64,000 nt of DNA from Roseomonas sp. CECT 9278 (GCF_918698155.1 NZ_CAKKLX010000004.1:1-64000); one strand, 5' to 3'; positions 43,887-56,952 are shown, counted from the stretch's first letter. Notes: generated by a model from the sequence alone, not told the origin. Numbers and translations: made by a program.

Positions 43887-45398
43887 TCACATCCCCGCCA
43901 GGCGCGTGGCGGCCAGCGCGGCTTCGTGCCGCACCACCAGCGCGGTCACCGTGGCCTCGAAGAAGGACAGGAAGGATTGCGGATAGACGCCCATCCACAC
44001 CGCGAGGATGACCAGCGGCGCAAACACCGCATGTTCGCGCGGCGACATGTCCATCAACCCGCGCAGGTCGTCCCTGGTGATGCGCCCGAAGGCGACGCGC
44101 TTGTAAAGGTACAGCGCGTATGCAGCGCCGAGGATCATGCCCATCGCCGCGCCGAAGGCGACCCAGGCATTGACCTTCCAGGCGGCGACGATCACCAGCA
44201 ATTCGCCCGGGAAACCGGCCAGGCCAGGCAGCGCGACCGAGGCCATGGTGAACAGCATGAACACCAGCGCATAGGCCGGCATGATCTTCGCGACGCCGCC
44301 GTATCGCGCGATCTCGCGCGAATGCACGCGGTCATACAGAACGCCAACGCACAGGAACAATGCGCCCGAGACGATGCCGTGCGACAGCATGGTGTACAGC
44401 GCGCCCGACAACCCCTGCACGCTGAAGGTGAAGATGCCCAGCGTGACAATGCCCATGTGGGCGACGGACGAATAGGCGATGAGCTTCTTCATGTCCTCCT
44501 GCGCCAGCGCGACCAACGAGGTGTAGACCACGGCGATGATCGACAGCGCGTAGATGAAGGGCGCGAAGTCGGCGGAGGCGTGCGGCAGCATCGGCAGCGA
44601 GAAGCGCAGGAAGCCGTAGGCGCCCATCTTCAGCAGCACGCCGGCCAGGATGACCGACCCCGCCGTGGGCGCTTCGACGTGCGCATCCGGCAGCCAGGTG
44701 TGGAACGGCCACATCGGCACCTTCACCGCGAAGGAGGCGAAGAAGGCCAGGAAGATCCAGGTCTGCAGCGCCGGCGGGATGGCGTGCTGGAACAGCATCG
44801 GGATGTCGGTGGTGCCGGCGCGGAACCATAGCAGCAGGATCGCCAGCAGCATCAGCACCGAGCCGAGCAGCGTGTAGAGGAAGAACTTGAACGACGCGTA
44901 GACCCGCCGCTTGCCGCCCCACACGCCGATGATCAGGAACATCGGGATCAGCACGCCCTCGAAGAAGACGTAGAAGACGATGAAGTCGAGCGCGGCGAAC
45001 ATGCCGACCATCATCATCTCGAGCACCAGGAAGGCGACCATGTATTCCCGCACGCGGGTCTGGATGGAGTCCCAGGATGCCAGGATGCAGATCGGCGTCA
45101 GCAGCGTGGACAGCAGGATGAACAGCACCGAGATGCCGTCCACGCCCATGTGATAGGTGATGCCGAATTCGGACAGCCAATCGAGCCGTTCGACGAACTG
45201 GAAGCCCGGGTCGGTCTTGTCGAAGCGGAACCACAGGATCAGTGACAGCGCGAAGACGATCAGGCTGGTCCACAGCGCGGTCCAGCGCGCGTTCTCGGCG
45301 GTGACCTTGTCGTCGCCGCGCAGCGTCAGGATGGCGATGGCACCCGCCAGCGGCAGGAAGGTCAGCAGGCTCAGCAGCGGGAAGCCGGCGGCGTTCAT
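43887..45398 (-). CDS. nuoM: NADH-quinone oxidoreductase subunit M
   Basis: 503 aa, antiporter-like membrane subunit. Typical segments are [36 protein letters not shown] and [17 protein letters not shown] 45398 is chosen because it gives a hydrophobic family N-terminus and overlaps the nuoL stop by 4 nt; the open frame upstream is a shadow inside nuoL. Confidence 0.96.
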   Translation of the reverse strand: MNAAGFPLLSLLTFLPLAGAIAILTLRGDDKVTAENARWTALWTSLIVFALSLILWFRFDKTDPGFQFVERLDWLSEFGITYHMGVDGISVLFILLSTLLTPICILASWDSIQTRVREYMVAFLVLEMMMVGMFAALDFIVFYVFFEGVLIPMFLIIGVWGGKRRVYASFKFFLYTLLGSVLMLLAILLLWFRAGTTDIPMLFQHAIPPALQTWIFLAFFASFAVKVPMWPFHTWLPDAHVEAPTAGSVILAGVLLKMGAYGFLRFSLPMLPHASADFAPFIYALSIIAVVYTSLVALAQEDMKKLIAYSSVAHMGIVTLGIFTFSVQGLSGALYTMLSHGIVSGALFLCVGVLYDRVHSREIARYGGVAKIMPAYALVFMLFTMASVALPGLAGFPGELLVIVAAWKVNAWVAFGAAMGMILGAAYALYLYKRVAFGRITRDDLRGLMDMSPREHAVFAPLVILAVWMGVYPQSFLSFFEATVTALVVRHEAALAATRLAGM

Positions 45399-47311
45399 CG
45401 GGCGGCTCCGAAGACCAGCAATGTCACGAAGATGGCGAGCCCCGCGATCATGGTGAAGGCGTAGTTGGCGACGCGCCCGGTCTGCAGGCGCACGGCACCC
45501 TGCGCGACATCGGATGCGATGGCCGCCGCGCCGTTCGGCACGCCGTCGATCACGCCGGCATCGACCTTCTGCCACAGCACGCGCGCCAGGGCGCGGGCGG
45601 GGCGGACGAAGATCGCGTCATACAGCTCGTCGAAATACCACTTGTTCAGCAGGAAGCGGTACAGCCCGCCGAAGGCCGAGGCGAGCTTCCCCGGGATGGA
45701 TGGTGCGAGCATGTACAGCATGTAGGCGAGCGCGATGCCCGACAGCCCCACCACGGTGGGCGCAAGCGGCACCCAGGACGGCACATGATGCGCGGCGTCC
45801 ATGATGTGGTTGTGCGGCGCGTTGACGATCGCCCCGTTCCAGAACTGCTGCCAGTGATGGCCGACGAATTCCTCGTGGAACACCGCGCCGATGCCTATGG
45901 CGCCGGCCGCCAGCACCAGCAGCGGCGCCAGCATCACCCACGGGCTTTCGTGGACGTGCTCCATCGTGTGGTGGTCGGCCCGCGGCGCGCCATGGAAGGT
46001 CAGGATGATGAGCCGCCAGGAGTAGAACGCCGTCAGGAAGGCCGCGATCATGCCGCAGGCGAAGGCGTACATGCCCACCGGCGTGCCGGCCGCAAACGCC
46101 GCCTCCAGCACGAAATCCTTCGAATAGTAGCCGGCGAAATACGGCACGCCCGCCAGCGCCAGCGAGCCGATCCAGATCACCGCATAGGTGACCGGGATCT
46201 CCTTCCAGATGCCGCCCATCTTCCGGATGTCCTGTTCGTTGGACATGGCATGGATGACCGACCCCGCGCCGAGGAACAGCAGCGCCTTGAAGAAGGCATG
46301 CGTGAACAGGTGGAAGATCGCGCCCTGGTAGGCGCCCACGCCCGCCGCGAAGAACATGTAGCCGAGCTGCGAGCAGGTCGAATACGCGATGATCCGCTTG
46401 ATGTCGTTCTGCACGCAGCCGATGGTCGCGGCGAACAGCGCGGTCGACGCGCCCACGATGGTGACCAGCGCCAGCGCCGTCGGCGCGTATTCGAACACAG
46501 GCGACATGCGCGCCACCAGGAACACGCCGGCGGTCACCATCGTCGCCGCATGGATCAGCGCGGAGACCGGCGTGGGTCCTTCCATCGCATCCGGCAGCCA
46601 GGTGTGCAGGCCCAGCTGCGCCGACTTCCCGCAGGCGCCGAGGAACAGCAGCACGCAGATGACTTCGTAGGTGCGGAAGCCGGCGAAGGTCGCGTCCTTG
46701 TGCTGGTCGATGGCGCCGAAGATCGCGCTGAACTCAACGCTGCCGAAGGTCCAGAAGGTCAGCGCCAGGCCCAGCATGAAGAACAGGTCGCCCACGCGAT
46801 TCACGATGAAGGCCTTCATCGCCGCGTTGCAGGCGCTGTCCTTCTCGTACCAGAAGCCGATCAGCAGGTAGCTCGCCAGGCCTACGCCTTCCCAGCCGAA
46901 GAACAGCTGCACCAGGTTGTCGGCCGTCACCAGCATCAGCATCATGAAGGTGAACAGCGACAGGTAGGCGAAGAAGCGCGGCCGGTCCGGATCGTGGGAC
47001 ATGTAGCCGACGCTGTAGATATGGATCAGCGTCGAGATCAGCGTGACCATGCCGACCATGACGGCGCTGAGTGTGTCGTAGCGCAGCGCCCAGGACACCT
47101 CGAAGCCGCCGACATCGAGGAAGGTGACGATCTCGATCGTGGTCGGCGCATGGCCGAGTGCCACCTGGAAGAAGGCGGTCAGCCCGCAGATCGCGGCCAG
47201 CACCATGCAGGTGATGGTGACGATCTGCGCGGCGCGGTCGCCGATCCAGCGGCCGAACAGGCCCGCGATGGAGGCACCCAGCAGCGGGAAGAAGACAGCG
47301 CCGACGAACAT
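45395..47311 (-). CDS. nuoL: NADH-quinone oxidoreductase subunit L
   Basis: 638 aa, the largest antiporter-like subunit, with the long lateral helix and final helix near the C-terminus (the last 40 residues are hydrophobic). Motifs include [40 protein letters not shown] and [17 protein letters not shown]. It couples quinone reduction to proton pumping in the inner membrane. Confidence 0.97.
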   Translation of the reverse strand: MFVGAVFFPLLGASIAGLFGRWIGDRAAQIVTITCMVLAAICGLTAFFQVALGHAPTTIEIVTFLDVGGFEVSWALRYDTLSAVMVGMVTLISTLIHIYSVGYMSHDPDRPRFFAYLSLFTFMMLMLVTADNLVQLFFGWEGVGLASYLLIGFWYEKDSACNAAMKAFIVNRVGDLFFMLGLALTFWTFGSVEFSAIFGAIDQHKDATFAGFRTYEVICVLLFLGACGKSAQLGLHTWLPDAMEGPTPVSALIHAATMVTAGVFLVARMSPVFEYAPTALALVTIVGASTALFAATIGCVQNDIKRIIAYSTCSQLGYMFFAAGVGAYQGAIFHLFTHAFFKALLFLGAGSVIHAMSNEQDIRKMGGIWKEIPVTYAVIWIGSLALAGVPYFAGYYSKDFVLEAAFAAGTPVGMYAFACGMIAAFLTAFYSWRLIILTFHGAPRADHHTMEHVHESPWVMLAPLLVLAAGAIGIGAVFHEEFVGHHWQQFWNGAIVNAPHNHIMDAAHHVPSWVPLAPTVVGLSGIALAYMLYMLAPSIPGKLASAFGGLYRFLLNKWYFDELYDAIFVRPARALARVLWQKVDAGVIDGVPNGAAAIASDVAQGAVRLQTGRVANYAFTMIAGLAIFVTLLVFGAAR

Positions 47312-47315
47312 GCGC

Positions 47316-47624
47316 TCAGCCCTTCAGGGTCGAGATATCCTCGACCTCGATAGTCCCGCGGTTGCGGAAGTAGATGACGACGATCGCGAGCCCGATGGCG
47401 GCCTCGGCCGCCGCGACGGTCAGGATGAACATGGTGAAGACCTGGCCGGTGAGGTCGCCGAGTGCGGCCGAGAAGGCCACCAGGTTCAGATTCACCGCGA
47501 GCAGGATCAGCTCCACCGACATCAGGATGACGATGACGTTCTTCCGGTTGAGGAAGATGCCGAAGACGCCCAGCACCAGCAGGATGGCCGAGACGGTCAG
47601 GAAATGCGCGAGCGAGACGGCCAT
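47316..47624 (-). CDS. nuoK: NADH-quinone oxidoreductase subunit K
   Basis: 102 aa with three membrane helices. Conserved membrane glutamates lie in [15 protein letters not shown] and [13 protein letters not shown], needed for proton transfer. ATG 47624 sits 1 nt after the nuoJ stop. The four-residue gap to nuoL leaves no room for a separate promoter. Confidence 0.96.
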   Translation of the reverse strand: MAVSLAHFLTVSAILLVLGVFGIFLNRKNVIVILMSVELILLAVNLNLVAFSAALGDLTGQVFTMFILTVAAAEAAIGLAIVVIYFRNRGTIEVEDISTLKG

Positions 47625-47625
47625 C

Positions 47626-48303
47626 TCAGTGATGCCCCCCATGGTGCTCGACCTGCTTTGGCTTTTCGGCCTCGGGCGAAGGCGGGCGCTCGATGCCGAT
47701 CTCTTTCAGCCCGACGCCCATCGGCACCTGGCGGACCGAGACGGACCCCGTCCGCGACACCTGCGCGCCGATATCCTGCCGCTTCGTCCCCACCCGGTCG
47801 CGATGCGTCAGCACGATGGCGCCGATCATTGCCACCAGCAGGATCACGCCGCTGCCCTGGAACAGGTAGATGTAGTCCGTATAGAGGATGCGCCCGAGCG
47901 CCTCGGCGTTGGTGACGCCCTCGGGGTTCGGGTTCAGGCGCAACGCCGCGGCCTCCGGCGCGAAGCGCCATACCGTCACCACCATGAACAGTTCCAGCAG
48001 CAGGATGCCGCCGATCACGGCGCCGAAGGGCGCGTATCGCTGGAAGCCCTCGCGCAGCTGCGCGAAGTCGATATCCAGCATCATCACCACGAACAGGAAC
48101 AGCACCGCGACGGCGCCGACATAGACGATGACCAGGATCATCGCGAGGAACTCGGCCCCCGCGATCAGGAACAGCCCGGCCGCGTTGAAGAAGGCCAGGA
48201 TCAAGAACAGTACGGAATGCACCGGGTTGCGGCTGGTCACCACCATGACGGCGGAGGCGATCAGCACCGCGGCGAAGGCGTAGAAGGCAAGGGCTGCGAT
48301 CAT
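47626..48303 (-). CDS. nuoJ: NADH-quinone oxidoreductase subunit J
   Basis: 225 aa with five membrane helices, including [19 protein letters not shown] and the pi-bulge helix [19 protein letters not shown]. The C-terminus carries an extra hydrophilic tail ending in VEHHGGHH, longer than many homologues. ATG 48303 is 7 nt after the nuoI stop and matches the family start. Confidence 0.95.
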   Translation of the reverse strand: MIAALAFYAFAAVLIASAVMVVTSRNPVHSVLFLILAFFNAAGLFLIAGAEFLAMILVIVYVGAVAVLFLFVVMMLDIDFAQLREGFQRYAPFGAVIGGILLLELFMVVTVWRFAPEAAALRLNPNPEGVTNAEALGRILYTDYIYLFQGSGVILLVAMIGAIVLTHRDRVGTKRQDIGAQVSRTGSVSVRQVPMGVGLKEIGIERPPSPEAEKPKQVEHHGGHH

Positions 48304-48310
48304 GGCGCTT

Positions 48311-48799
48311 TCACCGATACGGCGCGTCGAGGCGCAGGCGTTCCGCGAGCATCGGCTCCCAGCGGTCGCCATTGTCGAGCAGCTTCTCCTTGGTGAAGAT
48401 CAGCTCCTCGCGCGTCTCGGCGGCGAATTCCATGTTGGGGCCCTCGACGATGGCATCGACCGGGCAGGCTTCCTCGCACAGCCCGCAATAGATGCACTTC
48501 GTCATGTCGATGTCGTAGCGCGTGGTGCGGCGTGATCCGTCCTCTCGCGGCTCGGCCTCGATGGTGATGGCTTGCGCAGGGCACACGGCTTCGCACAGCT
48601 TGCAGGCGATGCAGCGTTCCTCGCCATTCGGGTAGCGGCGCAGCGCGTGCTCCCCCTTGAAGCGCGGGCCGAGCGGGCCGCGTTCATACGGGTAGTTCAG
48701 CGTGACCTTCTTCTTGAAGAAGTACTTCAGCGTCAGCGCCATGCCCGAGACGAGCTCGGAGAGCAGCAGCGAACGCGCGACGCGATCGAGGGAGGCCAT
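48311..48799 (-). CDS. nuoI: NADH-quinone oxidoreductase subunit I
   Basis: 162 aa. Two ferredoxin-type 4Fe-4S motifs use C63, C66, C69, C73 and C102, C105, C108, C112, forming clusters N6a and N6b that pass electrons toward NuoB. The N-terminal amphipathic helix anchors it on the membrane arm. It starts 10 nt after the nuoH stop. Confidence 0.97.
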   Translation of the reverse strand: MASLDRVARSLLLSELVSGMALTLKYFFKKKVTLNYPYERGPLGPRFKGEHALRRYPNGEERCIACKLCEAVCPAQAITIEAEPREDGSRRTTRYDIDMTKCIYCGLCEEACPVDAIVEGPNMEFAAETREELIFTKEKLLDNGDRWEPMLAERLRLDAPYR

Positions 48800-48809
48800 T
48801 GTCAGCTCC

Positions 48810-49820
48810 TCACGCCGGCAGCCAGCCGGTGAGCTTCAGCACAAGCGCCGTCAGCACCAGCCACAGCAGGCTGAACGGCAGGAACACCTTCCAGCCCAGG
48901 CGCATCAGCTGGTCGTAGCGGTAGCGTGGGAAGGTCGCGCGCACCCAGATGAAGGTGAACAGGCACAGGCAGATCTTCGCCACGAACCAGACCGGTCCTG
49001 GCACCCAATTGAACGGCGCGATGTCGATCGGCGGCAGCCACCCGCCCAGGAACAGGATGGTGGTCAGCGCCGACATCAGGATCATGTTCGCGTATTCGCC
49101 GAGGAAGAACAGCGCGAAGGACATCGAGCTGTATTCGACGAAGAAGCCGGCGACGAGTTCGCTCTCGCCTTCGGGCAGGTCGAAGGGCGCGCGGTTGGTC
49201 TCGGCCAGCGTGCTGATGAAGAAGATCACGAACATCGGGAACAGCGGAATCGCGAACCACACGGTCGATTGCGCCCGCACGATCTCGGTCAGGTTCAGCG
49301 ACCCCACGCACAGCAGCACGGTCACGATCACGAAGCCCATGCTGACTTCGTAGGACACCATCTGCGCCGCCGATCGCAGCGCGCCCAGGAAGGCGTATTT
49401 CGAATTCGACGCCCAGCCCGCGATGATCACGCCGTACACGCCCAGGCTGCTGATCGCGAACAGGTAAAGGATCCCCACATTGATGTCGGCGATCGCCCAG
49501 CCGTCGTTCACCGGGATGACGGCCCAGGCCAGCATCGCCAGGCTGAAGGTGAGCATCGGCGCCAGCAGGAACAGGACACGGTTCGCGCCGGTTGGCACGA
49601 TCGTCTCCTTCATCAGCATCTTGATGGCGTCGGCGAAGGGCTGGAACAGGCCGAAGGGTCCGACGACGTTCGGCCCCTTGCGCAGCTGCATCGCCGCCAG
49701 GACCTTGCGTTCCGCGTAGGTCAGGTAGGCCACGCCGACCAGCAGTGGCACCAGCAATGCCAGCGCCTTCACCACAGTCAGGATCAGGATGCCGAGCGGG
49801 TGGGTGAAGAAGAACTCCAT
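48810..49820 (-). CDS. nuoH: NADH-quinone oxidoreductase subunit H
   Basis: 336 aa with eight membrane helices, lining the quinone chamber. Signature segments are [20 protein letters not shown] and [23 protein letters not shown] 49820 is preferred since GGAG lies 8 nt upstream; a GTG at 49829 overlapping the nuoG stop is the alternative. Confidence 0.96.
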   Translation of the reverse strand: MEFFFTHPLGILILTVVKALALLVPLLVGVAYLTYAERKVLAAMQLRKGPNVVGPFGLFQPFADAIKMLMKETIVPTGANRVLFLLAPMLTFSLAMLAWAVIPVNDGWAIADINVGILYLFAISSLGVYGVIIAGWASNSKYAFLGALRSAAQMVSYEVSMGFVIVTVLLCVGSLNLTEIVRAQSTVWFAIPLFPMFVIFFISTLAETNRAPFDLPEGESELVAGFFVEYSSMSFALFFLGEYANMILMSALTTILFLGGWLPPIDIAPFNWVPGPVWFVAKICLCLFTFIWVRATFPRYRYDQLMRLGWKVFLPFSLLWLVLTALVLKLTGWLPA

Positions 49821-49825
49821 CGCGA

Positions 49826-51850
49826 TCACTCCGCCGCCATCGCGGGCTGCGGGCCGTAGACCGCGGCGCATTCGGCCATGGTGTCGGAGGCGCGGCTGAT
49901 CACATCCGCCTGGTGATACACAGCGATCGGCAGCACGAAGGGCGCGTCGGTCGGCGTGCCACCTGCCGGCGCGGTCGTGTCGGTGCAACCACCGCCCACC
50001 ACATCGCCGACGCGCGCGAAGACCGGGCTTGCCTGCGCCAGCCGCGCGCGGATCGCGTTGGTGTCGTCATAGGGCAGCGTCTTGCCGACACCTTCGCTGT
50101 AGGCGCGGAGGATGCGCCAATCCTCCTTCGCCTCGCCGGGCGGGAAGATGGCCAGGCGTCCGCGCTGCGCGCGGCCCTCGGTGTTCACCCAGGTCGCGTC
50201 CTTCTCGGTATAGGCCGCACCCGGCAGAATCACGTCGGCCCGCGCGGCCATCGCATCGCCGTGGTGGCCCTGGTAGATCACGAAGGTGCCCGGCGCGATA
50301 CGCGAGGGCTCGAAGCCATCCGCATTCAGCAGCCACAGCGCGTCGACGCCGCCGGCCAGCATGTCGGCCAGCGGCTTGCCCTGCACGAAGCCCAGTTCCA
50401 GCGCGCCCACCTGGCCGCCGAACAAATGCAGCAGGTTGAAGCCGTGCCAGTCCGGCGTCAGCGCGCCCACATCCGCCGCCAGCTGCCACCCCGCCGCCAG
50501 CACCGCCGCGCCATCGGCACGCTGCAAGGCGCCGCGGCCGAGGATGATCATCGGCTTCTGCGCGGCCTTCAGCGTCTCGACGAAACCGGCCATCGCGGCA
50601 GGCGTGTCGCCGAGATGCGTCGCCGGATAGGTCAGGTCCACCCCACGCGGCCCGATGAAGCCGACCGGGAACTTCCCCGCGCTCCAGCGCTTGCGGATGC
50701 GCGCATTCAGCACCGGCGCCTCGCGCCGCACGTCGCTGCCGATGATCAGCAGCGCGTCCGCTTCGTCGATCCCGGCGATGGTGGTGTTGAAGCGGTAGAA
50801 GTCCGGGCGGCTTGCATCGATCGCCGCGAAATCATCACGGCAATCGAGGTTCGTCGACCCATACGCCGCCATCAAATCCTTCAGCGCCAGCACGCTCTCG
50901 GCATCCGCCAGCGCGCCAGCCACCGCGCCGATGCGCTCGCCCGGCAGCGCCGACAGCTTCGCCGCGATGGCGGCAAACGCCTCCGGCCAAGTCGCCGCGA
51001 CCAGCTTGCCGCCGCGCGTCACCCAGGGCCGATCCAGCCGCCGCCGCTTCAACCCGTCGAAGGAGAAGCGGCCGCGATCGGCCATCCATTCCTCGTTCAC
51101 CGCCTCGTTGATGCGCGGGATGATGCGCAGCACTTCCGGCCCGCGCGCATCGACGCGGATATTCGCACCCACCGCATCCAGCACGTCGATGCTGTCCGTC
51201 TTCGACAATTCCCACGGCCGCGACACGAAGGCGTAGGGGCGCGAGGTCAGCGCACCCACCGGGCAGATGTCGATCAGGTTGCCCGACAGTTCGGAGGTCA
51301 GCGCCTTCTCCACATAGGTGCCGATCTCCATGTTCTCGCCGCGATTGGTGCCGCCGAGTTCCGGCGTGCCGGCAACCTCGGCGCAGAAGCGGACGCAGCG
51401 CGTGCACTGGATGCAGCGGTTCATCACCGTCTTCACCAGCGGGCCGATATCCTTGTCCTTCACCGCGCGCTTGGGTTCGCCATAGCGCGACTTGTCGTGG
51501 CCATACGCCACGGCCTGGTCCTGCAGGTCGCACTCGCCGCCTTGGTCGCAGATCGGGCAATCGAGCGGATGGTTGATCAGCAGGAATTCCATCACGTTGC
51601 GCCGCGCCTGGCGCACCACGGCGGTGTCGGTGAACACCTTCATCCCGTCCATGACGGGGTACGCGCAGGACGCCACGGGCTTGGGCGCCTTCTCGACTTC
51701 CACCAGGCACATGCGGCAATTGCCGGCGACCGACAGGCGTTCGTGGTAGCAGAAGCGCGGCACTTCCTTGCCCGCGGCCTCGCAGGCCTGCAGCACGGAG
51801 GCGCCGTTCGGGACCTCGACCTCGATGCCGTCGACGGTGACCTTGGCCAT
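49826..51850 (-). CDS. nuoG: NADH-quinone oxidoreductase subunit G
   Basis: 674 aa. The N-terminal 2Fe-2S ferredoxin domain ([15 protein letters not shown]), the His/Cys cluster region ([17 protein letters not shown]) and the second ferredoxin motif ([16 protein letters not shown]) bind clusters N1b, N5 and N4. The rest resembles molybdopterin enzymes but lacks the cofactor, as in all NuoG. It starts 4 nt after nuoF. Confidence 0.97.
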   Translation of the reverse strand: MAKVTVDGIEVEVPNGASVLQACEAAGKEVPRFCYHERLSVAGNCRMCLVEVEKAPKPVASCAYPVMDGMKVFTDTAVVRQARRNVMEFLLINHPLDCPICDQGGECDLQDQAVAYGHDKSRYGEPKRAVKDKDIGPLVKTVMNRCIQCTRCVRFCAEVAGTPELGGTNRGENMEIGTYVEKALTSELSGNLIDICPVGALTSRPYAFVSRPWELSKTDSIDVLDAVGANIRVDARGPEVLRIIPRINEAVNEEWMADRGRFSFDGLKRRRLDRPWVTRGGKLVAATWPEAFAAIAAKLSALPGERIGAVAGALADAESVLALKDLMAAYGSTNLDCRDDFAAIDASRPDFYRFNTTIAGIDEADALLIIGSDVRREAPVLNARIRKRWSAGKFPVGFIGPRGVDLTYPATHLGDTPAAMAGFVETLKAAQKPMIILGRGALQRADGAAVLAAGWQLAADVGALTPDWHGFNLLHLFGGQVGALELGFVQGKPLADMLAGGVDALWLLNADGFEPSRIAPGTFVIYQGHHGDAMAARADVILPGAAYTEKDATWVNTEGRAQRGRLAIFPPGEAKEDWRILRAYSEGVGKTLPYDDTNAIRARLAQASPVFARVGDVVGGGCTDTTAPAGGTPTDAPFVLPIAVYHQADVISRASDTMAECAAVYGPQPAMAAE

Positions 51851-51854
51851 GGTC

Positions 51855-53150
51855 CTACTCCGCCGCCAGGCGCGTGTGCTGCGCCTTGTACGCCATGATG
51901 CGTTCTTCCATCAGCGGCCGGAAATGCCGGATCAGCCCCTGTACCGGCCAGACGCCGCCATCGGCCAGCGCGCAGATCGTGTGGCCCTCGATGCGGCGCG
52001 TGACGTTCTCGAGCACGTCGATCTCCTCGATCTCCGCATTGCCCGTGACCATCCGGTTCATCAGGCGCATCTGCCAGCCCATGCCTTCGCGGCAGGGCGT
52101 GCACTGGCCGCAGCTCTCATGCTTGTAGAAGGCCGCGAGACGCGCGATCGCCTTGATGATGTCGGTGGACTTGTCCATCACGATCACCGCCGCGGTGCCG
52201 AGGCCCGAGCGATGTTCGCGCAGCGCATCGAAATCCATCAGCACGTCGTCGCAGATGTGCTTGGGCAGCAGCGGCGTCGACGACCCACCCGGGATGACAC
52301 ACAGCAGGTTGTCCCACCCGCCGCGCACGCCACCGGCGTAGCGTTCGATGAGTTCCCGCATCGGGATGCTCATCTCCGCTTCCACGTTGCAGGGCTTGTT
52401 CACATGCCCCTGGATGCAGAAGATTTTCGTGCCGGAATTCTTCGGCCGCCCGAAGGAGGCGAACCACGCGCCGCCACGGCGCATGATCTCCGGCACCACG
52501 GCGATGGTCTCGACGTTGTTGACCGTGGTCGGGCAGCCATAGAGCCCGACGGCGGCCGGGAATGGCGGCTTCAGCCGCGGCATCCCCTTCTTGCCTTCCA
52601 GCGATTCGATCAGCGCCGTCTCTTCGCCACAGATATACGCGCCCGCGCCGCGATGGACGTAAAGCTCGAAATCATAGCCCGACCCGCAGGCGTTCTTGCC
52701 GAGCAGCCCCGCCTCATACGCCTCGGCGATCGCTGCTTCGAGCACGACGCTCTCGTTGTAGTACTCGCCACGGATGTAGATGTAGCCAGCCACCGCCCCC
52801 ATCGCGAAGCCGGCGATCAGGCAGCCCTCGATCAGCGTGTGCGGATCGTGGCGGATGATGTCGCGGTCCTTGCACGTGCCCGGTTCGGATTCATCGGCGT
52901 TGACCACCAGATACGACGGCCGCCCATCCGACTGCTTCGGCATGAAGGACCACTTCATGCCGGTCGGGAAGCCGGCGCCACCGCGCCCGCGAAGGCCCGA
53001 GGCCTTCATCTCCTCGATGATGCCGTCGCGCCCGCGCGCCAGGATCGCCGCTGTGCCGTCCCAGTTGCCGCGCATGCGCGCCGCGGCCAGGTTCCACGGC
53101 TGCGTGCCGTACAGGTTCTGGAAGATGCGGTCGCGGTCGTGCAGCGCCAT
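51855..53150 (-). CDS. nuoF: NADH-quinone oxidoreductase subunit F
   Basis: 431 aa, the NADH-oxidising subunit. The glycine-rich NADH site is [13 protein letters not shown], the FMN site is [13 protein letters not shown], and the N3 cluster is bound by [12 protein letters not shown] plus a later Cys. The ATG at 53150 has AGGAG close upstream; a GTG at 53156 overlapping nuoE's stop is possible. Confidence 0.97.
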   Translation of the reverse strand: MALHDRDRIFQNLYGTQPWNLAAARMRGNWDGTAAILARGRDGIIEEMKASGLRGRGGAGFPTGMKWSFMPKQSDGRPSYLVVNADESEPGTCKDRDIIRHDPHTLIEGCLIAGFAMGAVAGYIYIRGEYYNESVVLEAAIAEAYEAGLLGKNACGSGYDFELYVHRGAGAYICGEETALIESLEGKKGMPRLKPPFPAAVGLYGCPTTVNNVETIAVVPEIMRRGGAWFASFGRPKNSGTKIFCIQGHVNKPCNVEAEMSIPMRELIERYAGGVRGGWDNLLCVIPGGSSTPLLPKHICDDVLMDFDALREHRSGLGTAAVIVMDKSTDIIKAIARLAAFYKHESCGQCTPCREGMGWQMRLMNRMVTGNAEIEEIDVLENVTRRIEGHTICALADGGVWPVQGLIRHFRPLMEERIMAYKAQHTRLAAE

Positions 53151-53152
53151 GG

Positions 53153-53761
53153 TCACTCCTGCTCCGCGCCGGTGAGCACTTGCGGCCCGCCTTCCGGCGC
53201 ACTGGTCTGGCGGCTGATCACGCTGCCCGGCTTCGGCCGTTCGCCGCGCTTCAGCGATTCGATCAGCCGCACCGTGCTCTCGTAGTCCAGGTCCTCGTAG
53301 TAGTCGTCATCCACCGCGATCATCGGTGCGTTCACGCAGGCACCCATGCATTCCATCTCGGTCAGCGTGAACAGCCCGTCGGCGCTGGTGTCGCCATAGC
53401 CCTTCAGCGCGCCGGCATCCTTGCAGGCGCGCAGCACGTCATCGGACCCGCGCAGCCAGCAGGGCGTCGTGCCGCACACCTGCAAGTGGTAGCGCCCGAT
53501 CGGCTTGGTGTTGAACATGAAGTAGAAGGTCGCGACCTCGTAGACGCGGATCGGCGGCATGGACAGGCGATCGGCCACCACGTCCATCGCAACCCGCGGC
53601 ACCCAGGCGCTGCCGGTCTGCCGGCCCATCTGCTTCTGCACGACATACAGCAGCGGGATCACCGCGCTGGCCTGCTTGCCCTCGGGATAGCGCGGCAGGA
53701 TCGTCGCGATCTTCGCCTCGCTCTCGGCATCGAAGGCAAAGCTTTCGGGTTCCGCGCTCAC
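53153..53761 (-). CDS. nuoE: NADH-quinone oxidoreductase subunit E
   Basis: 202 aa, thioredoxin-like subunit. The N1a 2Fe-2S cluster is held by CGTTPC and CMGAC cysteines. An extra C-terminal stretch of about 30 residues (after [12 protein letters not shown]) is longer than in E. coli but common in alphaproteobacteria. The ATG overlaps the nuoD stop by 4 nt. Confidence 0.96.
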   Translation of the reverse strand: MSAEPESFAFDAESEAKIATILPRYPEGKQASAVIPLLYVVQKQMGRQTGSAWVPRVAMDVVADRLSMPPIRVYEVATFYFMFNTKPIGRYHLQVCGTTPCWLRGSDDVLRACKDAGALKGYGDTSADGLFTLTEMECMGACVNAPMIAVDDDYYEDLDYESTVRLIESLKRGERPKPGSVISRQTSAPEGGPQVLTGAEQE

Positions 53762-54978
53762 CGGTCAATCTCCCCGAACACCACATCCAGCGAGCCGATC
53801 ACCGCCACCGCATCGGCCAGCATGTGCCCCTTCGACAGCACTTCCATCGCCTGCAGATGCGCGTAGCCCGGTGCGCGGATCTTGCAGCGATACGGCTTGT
53901 TCGTGCCGTCCGCGACCAGATAGACCCCGAACTCGCCCTTCGGCGCCTCGGTGACCGTGTAGGTGCTGCCGGCCGGCACATGATAGCCCTCGGTGTACAG
54001 CTTGAAGTGATGGATCAGCGCTTCCATCGACCGCTTCATCTCGCCACGCGACGGCGGCGCGATCTTGTTGTCCAGCACCTTCACCGGGCCGGGCTTCATC
54101 TGCGCCAGGCACTGTTCGATGATGCGCAGCGACTGACGCATCTCCAGCATCCGCACCAGGTACCGGTCGTAGCAATCGCCGCGCGTGCCGACCGGCACGT
54201 CGAATTCCATGCGGTCATACACGTCATAGGGCTGCGACTTCCGCAGGTCCCACGCGCAGCCCGAGGCCCGCAGGCAGGGGCCGGAGAAGCCCCATTCCAT
54301 CGCCTGCTCCGCCGTCATCACGCCGATATCCACGGTGCGCTGCTTGAAGATGCGGTTCTCCGTCAGCAGCGTCGCGAGGTCGTCGATGAAGGCGGGGAAC
54401 TTCCGCGCCCATTCGGCGATGCGATCCTCCAGCCCCGGCGGCAGATCCTTCGCGACACCACCGGGCCGGAAGTAGTTGGCGTGGTAGTGGCTGCCCGACA
54501 CCTGCTCGTAGAATTCCAGCAGCGTCTCGCGCTGCTCGAAGCCCCACAGCGCGGGCGTGATGGCGCCGCAATCCAGCGCATAGGTCGTGATGTTCAGCAG
54601 GTGGTTCAGCACCCGCGTGATTTCGGCGAACAGCACGCGGATATACTGCGCGCGCTCCGGCACCTCGATCCCCAGCAGACGTTCCGTCGCCAGCGCGAAG
54701 GGATGCTCCATGCACATCGGGCTGACGTAATCGAGGCGGTCGAAATACGGCAGCGCCTGGATGTAGGTCTTGTGCTCGATCAGCTTCTCGGTGCCGCGAT
54801 GCAGCAGGCCGATATGCGGGTCGGCGCGCTCGACGATCTCGCCCTTCATCTCCAGGATCAGGCGCAGCACGCCATGCGCGGCCGGGTGCTGCGGGCCGAA
54901 ATTGATGGTGTGGCTCTCGACCTCGATGCTGCGCTTGACCGTCTCGACGGGCGCGTCACCGATCAGGGGCTGGCTCAT
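53758..54978 (-). CDS. nuoD: NADH-quinone oxidoreductase subunit D
   Basis: 406 aa, the 49-kDa subunit forming the quinone-binding cavity. Conserved features are [14 protein letters not shown] near the N-terminus, [14 protein letters not shown] and the C-terminal DVVFGEIDR. It is separate from nuoC, unlike the fused nuoCD of E. coli, and overlaps it by 4 nt. Confidence 0.97.
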   Translation of the reverse strand: MSQPLIGDAPVETVKRSIEVESHTINFGPQHPAAHGVLRLILEMKGEIVERADPHIGLLHRGTEKLIEHKTYIQALPYFDRLDYVSPMCMEHPFALATERLLGIEVPERAQYIRVLFAEITRVLNHLLNITTYALDCGAITPALWGFEQRETLLEFYEQVSGSHYHANYFRPGGVAKDLPPGLEDRIAEWARKFPAFIDDLATLLTENRIFKQRTVDIGVMTAEQAMEWGFSGPCLRASGCAWDLRKSQPYDVYDRMEFDVPVGTRGDCYDRYLVRMLEMRQSLRIIEQCLAQMKPGPVKVLDNKIAPPSRGEMKRSMEALIHHFKLYTEGYHVPAGSTYTVTEAPKGEFGVYLVADGTNKPYRCKIRAPGYAHLQAMEVLSKGHMLADAVAVIGSLDVVFGEIDR

Positions 54979-55640
54979 GCCGGGCCCTCCAGGCGGTTGA
55001 GGTGGATCTTCTCGTCACCCGGGAGCGTGGTCATGCCCTCCCACGGGCTGAGGTAGTCGAAGTTGCGGAATTCCTGCGCGAGCTGCACCGGGCCATAGGC
55101 CACGCGCTTCAGTTCCTCGTCGTAGCGGAGTTCGACGAAGCCGGTCAGCGGGAAGTCCTTGCGCAGCGGATGGCCTTCGAAGCCGTAGTCGGTCAGCAGG
55201 CGGCGCAGATCGACCTGGCCGTCGAAGACGACGCCGTACATGTCCCAGGTCTCGCGCTCGTACCAGGTGGCGCAGGGGTAGATGGCGGCGACCGACGGCA
55301 CCGGCGTCGCCGCATCGGTCGTGACGGACACGCGCAGGCGGTGGTTATGCGCGAGGCTGAGCAGGTTGTAGACGACCTCGAACCGCTCGGGATTCTCCGG
55401 CCAATCGACGCCGCAGATGTCCATGCATTGCTCGAAGGCGAAGCGCGGGTCGTCGCGCAGCACCAGCAGCAGCGCGGGCAGCGCATCGCGCCGCGCATGC
55501 AGCACCAGCTCGGTGCCGGCGCAGGCCAGCGACACATCGGTCACCATGCCACCGGCGCTCGCGGCGATCGCCGCCCCCAGCGCGCGCAGCGGGTTCTCGG
55601 GCACGGCCGGTTCGGCCGGCGTGATCTCGGTGTCAGCCAC
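54975..55640 (-). CDS. nuoC: NADH-quinone oxidoreductase subunit C
   Basis: 221 aa, the 30-kDa subunit. The family signature is [20 protein letters not shown] followed by [19 protein letters not shown]. The start is GTG 55640, overlapping the nuoB stop by 8 nt; the longer open frame lies inside nuoB and lacks family residues. Confidence 0.95.
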   Translation of the reverse strand: MADTEITPAEPAVPENPLRALGAAIAASAGGMVTDVSLACAGTELVLHARRDALPALLLVLRDDPRFAFEQCMDICGVDWPENPERFEVVYNLLSLAHNHRLRVSVTTDAATPVPSVAAIYPCATWYERETWDMYGVVFDGQVDLRRLLTDYGFEGHPLRKDFPLTGFVELRYDEELKRVAYGPVQLAQEFRNFDYLSPWEGMTTLPGDEKIHLNRLEGPA

Positions 55641-56190
55641 GCAGGATGGTCCCCGTCCGGCGGATCTTTTTCTGGAGCTGCAGGATGCCGTAGACCAGCG
55701 CCTCGGCCGTCGGCGGACAGCCCGGCACATACACATCGACCGGCACGATGCGGTCGCAGCCGCGCACCACGCTGTACGAATAATGGTAATACCCGCCGCC
55801 GTTCGCGCAGGACCCCATGCTGATGACCCAGCGCGGCTCGCTCATCTGGTCGTAGACCTTGCGCAGAGCGGGCGCCATCTTGTTGGTCAGCGTGCCGGCC
55901 ACGATCATCACATCCGACTGCCGCGGCGACCCGCGCGGGATGATGCCGAAGCGATCAAGGTCGTAGCGCGCCATATAGGCGTGGATCATCGGCACCGCGC
56001 AGCACGCCAGGCCGAAGGTCATCGGCCACAGCGATCCGGTGCGCGCCCAGTTCACCACCTTGTCGATGTTGGCGACGACGAAGCCCTTGTCCTGCATCTC
56101 GTCGGTGACGCGGTTGATCACCGCATCCTGCGCGGCACCTGGTGCCAGCGCGTCCTTGTTCCAGGCGATGTCGTTGCCGGCGGCGCTCAT
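55633..56190 (-). CDS. nuoB: NADH-quinone oxidoreductase subunit B
   Basis: 185 aa. The tandem cysteines of cluster N2 are in [10 protein letters not shown], with further ligands in [14 protein letters not shown] and VPGCPP. N2 is the final electron donor to quinone. The gene starts 7 nt after nuoA. Confidence 0.97.
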   Translation of the reverse strand: MSAAGNDIAWNKDALAPGAAQDAVINRVTDEMQDKGFVVANIDKVVNWARTGSLWPMTFGLACCAVPMIHAYMARYDLDRFGIIPRGSPRQSDVMIVAGTLTNKMAPALRKVYDQMSEPRWVISMGSCANGGGYYHYSYSVVRGCDRIVPVDVYVPGCPPTAEALVYGILQLQKKIRRTGTILRG

Positions 56191-56197
56191 GCTGCGC

Positions 56198-56566
56198 TCA
56201 CTCCCAGTCCAGGGCGCCTTTGCGCCACTCGTAGACGAAGCCCACCGTGAGCACGAACAGGAAGCCCATCATCGAGCAGAAGCCGAGCCAGCCGATATCC
56301 CCCAGCGCGATCGCCCAGGGAAACAGGAAGGCCACTTCCAGGTCGAAGATGATGAACAGGATCGCGACCAGGTAGAACCGCACGTCGAAGCGCCGGCGCG
56401 TGTCGTCGAAGGGCGCGAAGCCGCATTCATAGGCGGACAGTTTCTCGGCATAGGGCTTCTGCCGCGCCGCGAGGAAGGCGCCGCCCACCATCGCGATGGC
56501 GATGCCCGCCGCGATACCCAGGAACACCAGGACCGGAAAATAGGCAGCCAACAGTGGCTCGGTCAT
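56198..56566 (-). CDS. nuoA: NADH-quinone oxidoreductase subunit A
   Basis: 122 aa with three membrane helices. The loop [20 protein letters not shown] contains the conserved Cys near the quinone site, and [12 protein letters not shown] follows. It is the first gene of the 14-gene nuo operon, preceded by a 225-nt leader with a candidate promoter. Confidence 0.97.
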   Translation of the reverse strand: MTEPLLAAYFPVLVFLGIAAGIAIAMVGGAFLAARQKPYAEKLSAYECGFAPFDDTRRRFDVRFYLVAILFIIFDLEVAFLFPWAIALGDIGWLGFCSMMGFLFVLTVGFVYEWRKGALDWE

Positions 56567-56670
56567 CGCAACCTTTGCTCCCCTGCCCTGTGCCGGGCAT
56601 GCGGTGGCTTGCGCCTGGGCCTATGCCGCAGCGCAGCGCGGGCGGACATTAGCCGCCCTTGTGGCGCTTC

Positions 56671-56698
56671 GCCATAGGTCGCGGCATCCCGTTTTCAA
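56671..56698 (-). promoter_or_regulatory. candidate promoter of the nuo operon
   Basis: On the minus strand TTGAAA (56698-56693) and TATGGC (56676-56671) are separated by 16 bases. Transcription would start about 98 nt before nuoA. The match is reasonable for -35 and weak for -10. Confidence 0.4.
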
Positions 56699-56791
56699 GC
56701 ATTCTCGTTACGATACGCTGAGCGTGGCGCTGGATGCGAAAGCGGCGCCGGGCATGTGCCGCGGCGCCGCTGTCTGTCGCATACTGTCGCG

Positions 56792-56868
<77 letters not shown>

Positions 56869-56952
56869 TCGCGACAGGAGGCGGGGGATACGTCCCGTGG
56901 CGGGGATAGTCAAGCGGTGGAATGCAGCGATTGCGTTTGCTGCCGCCTCGGT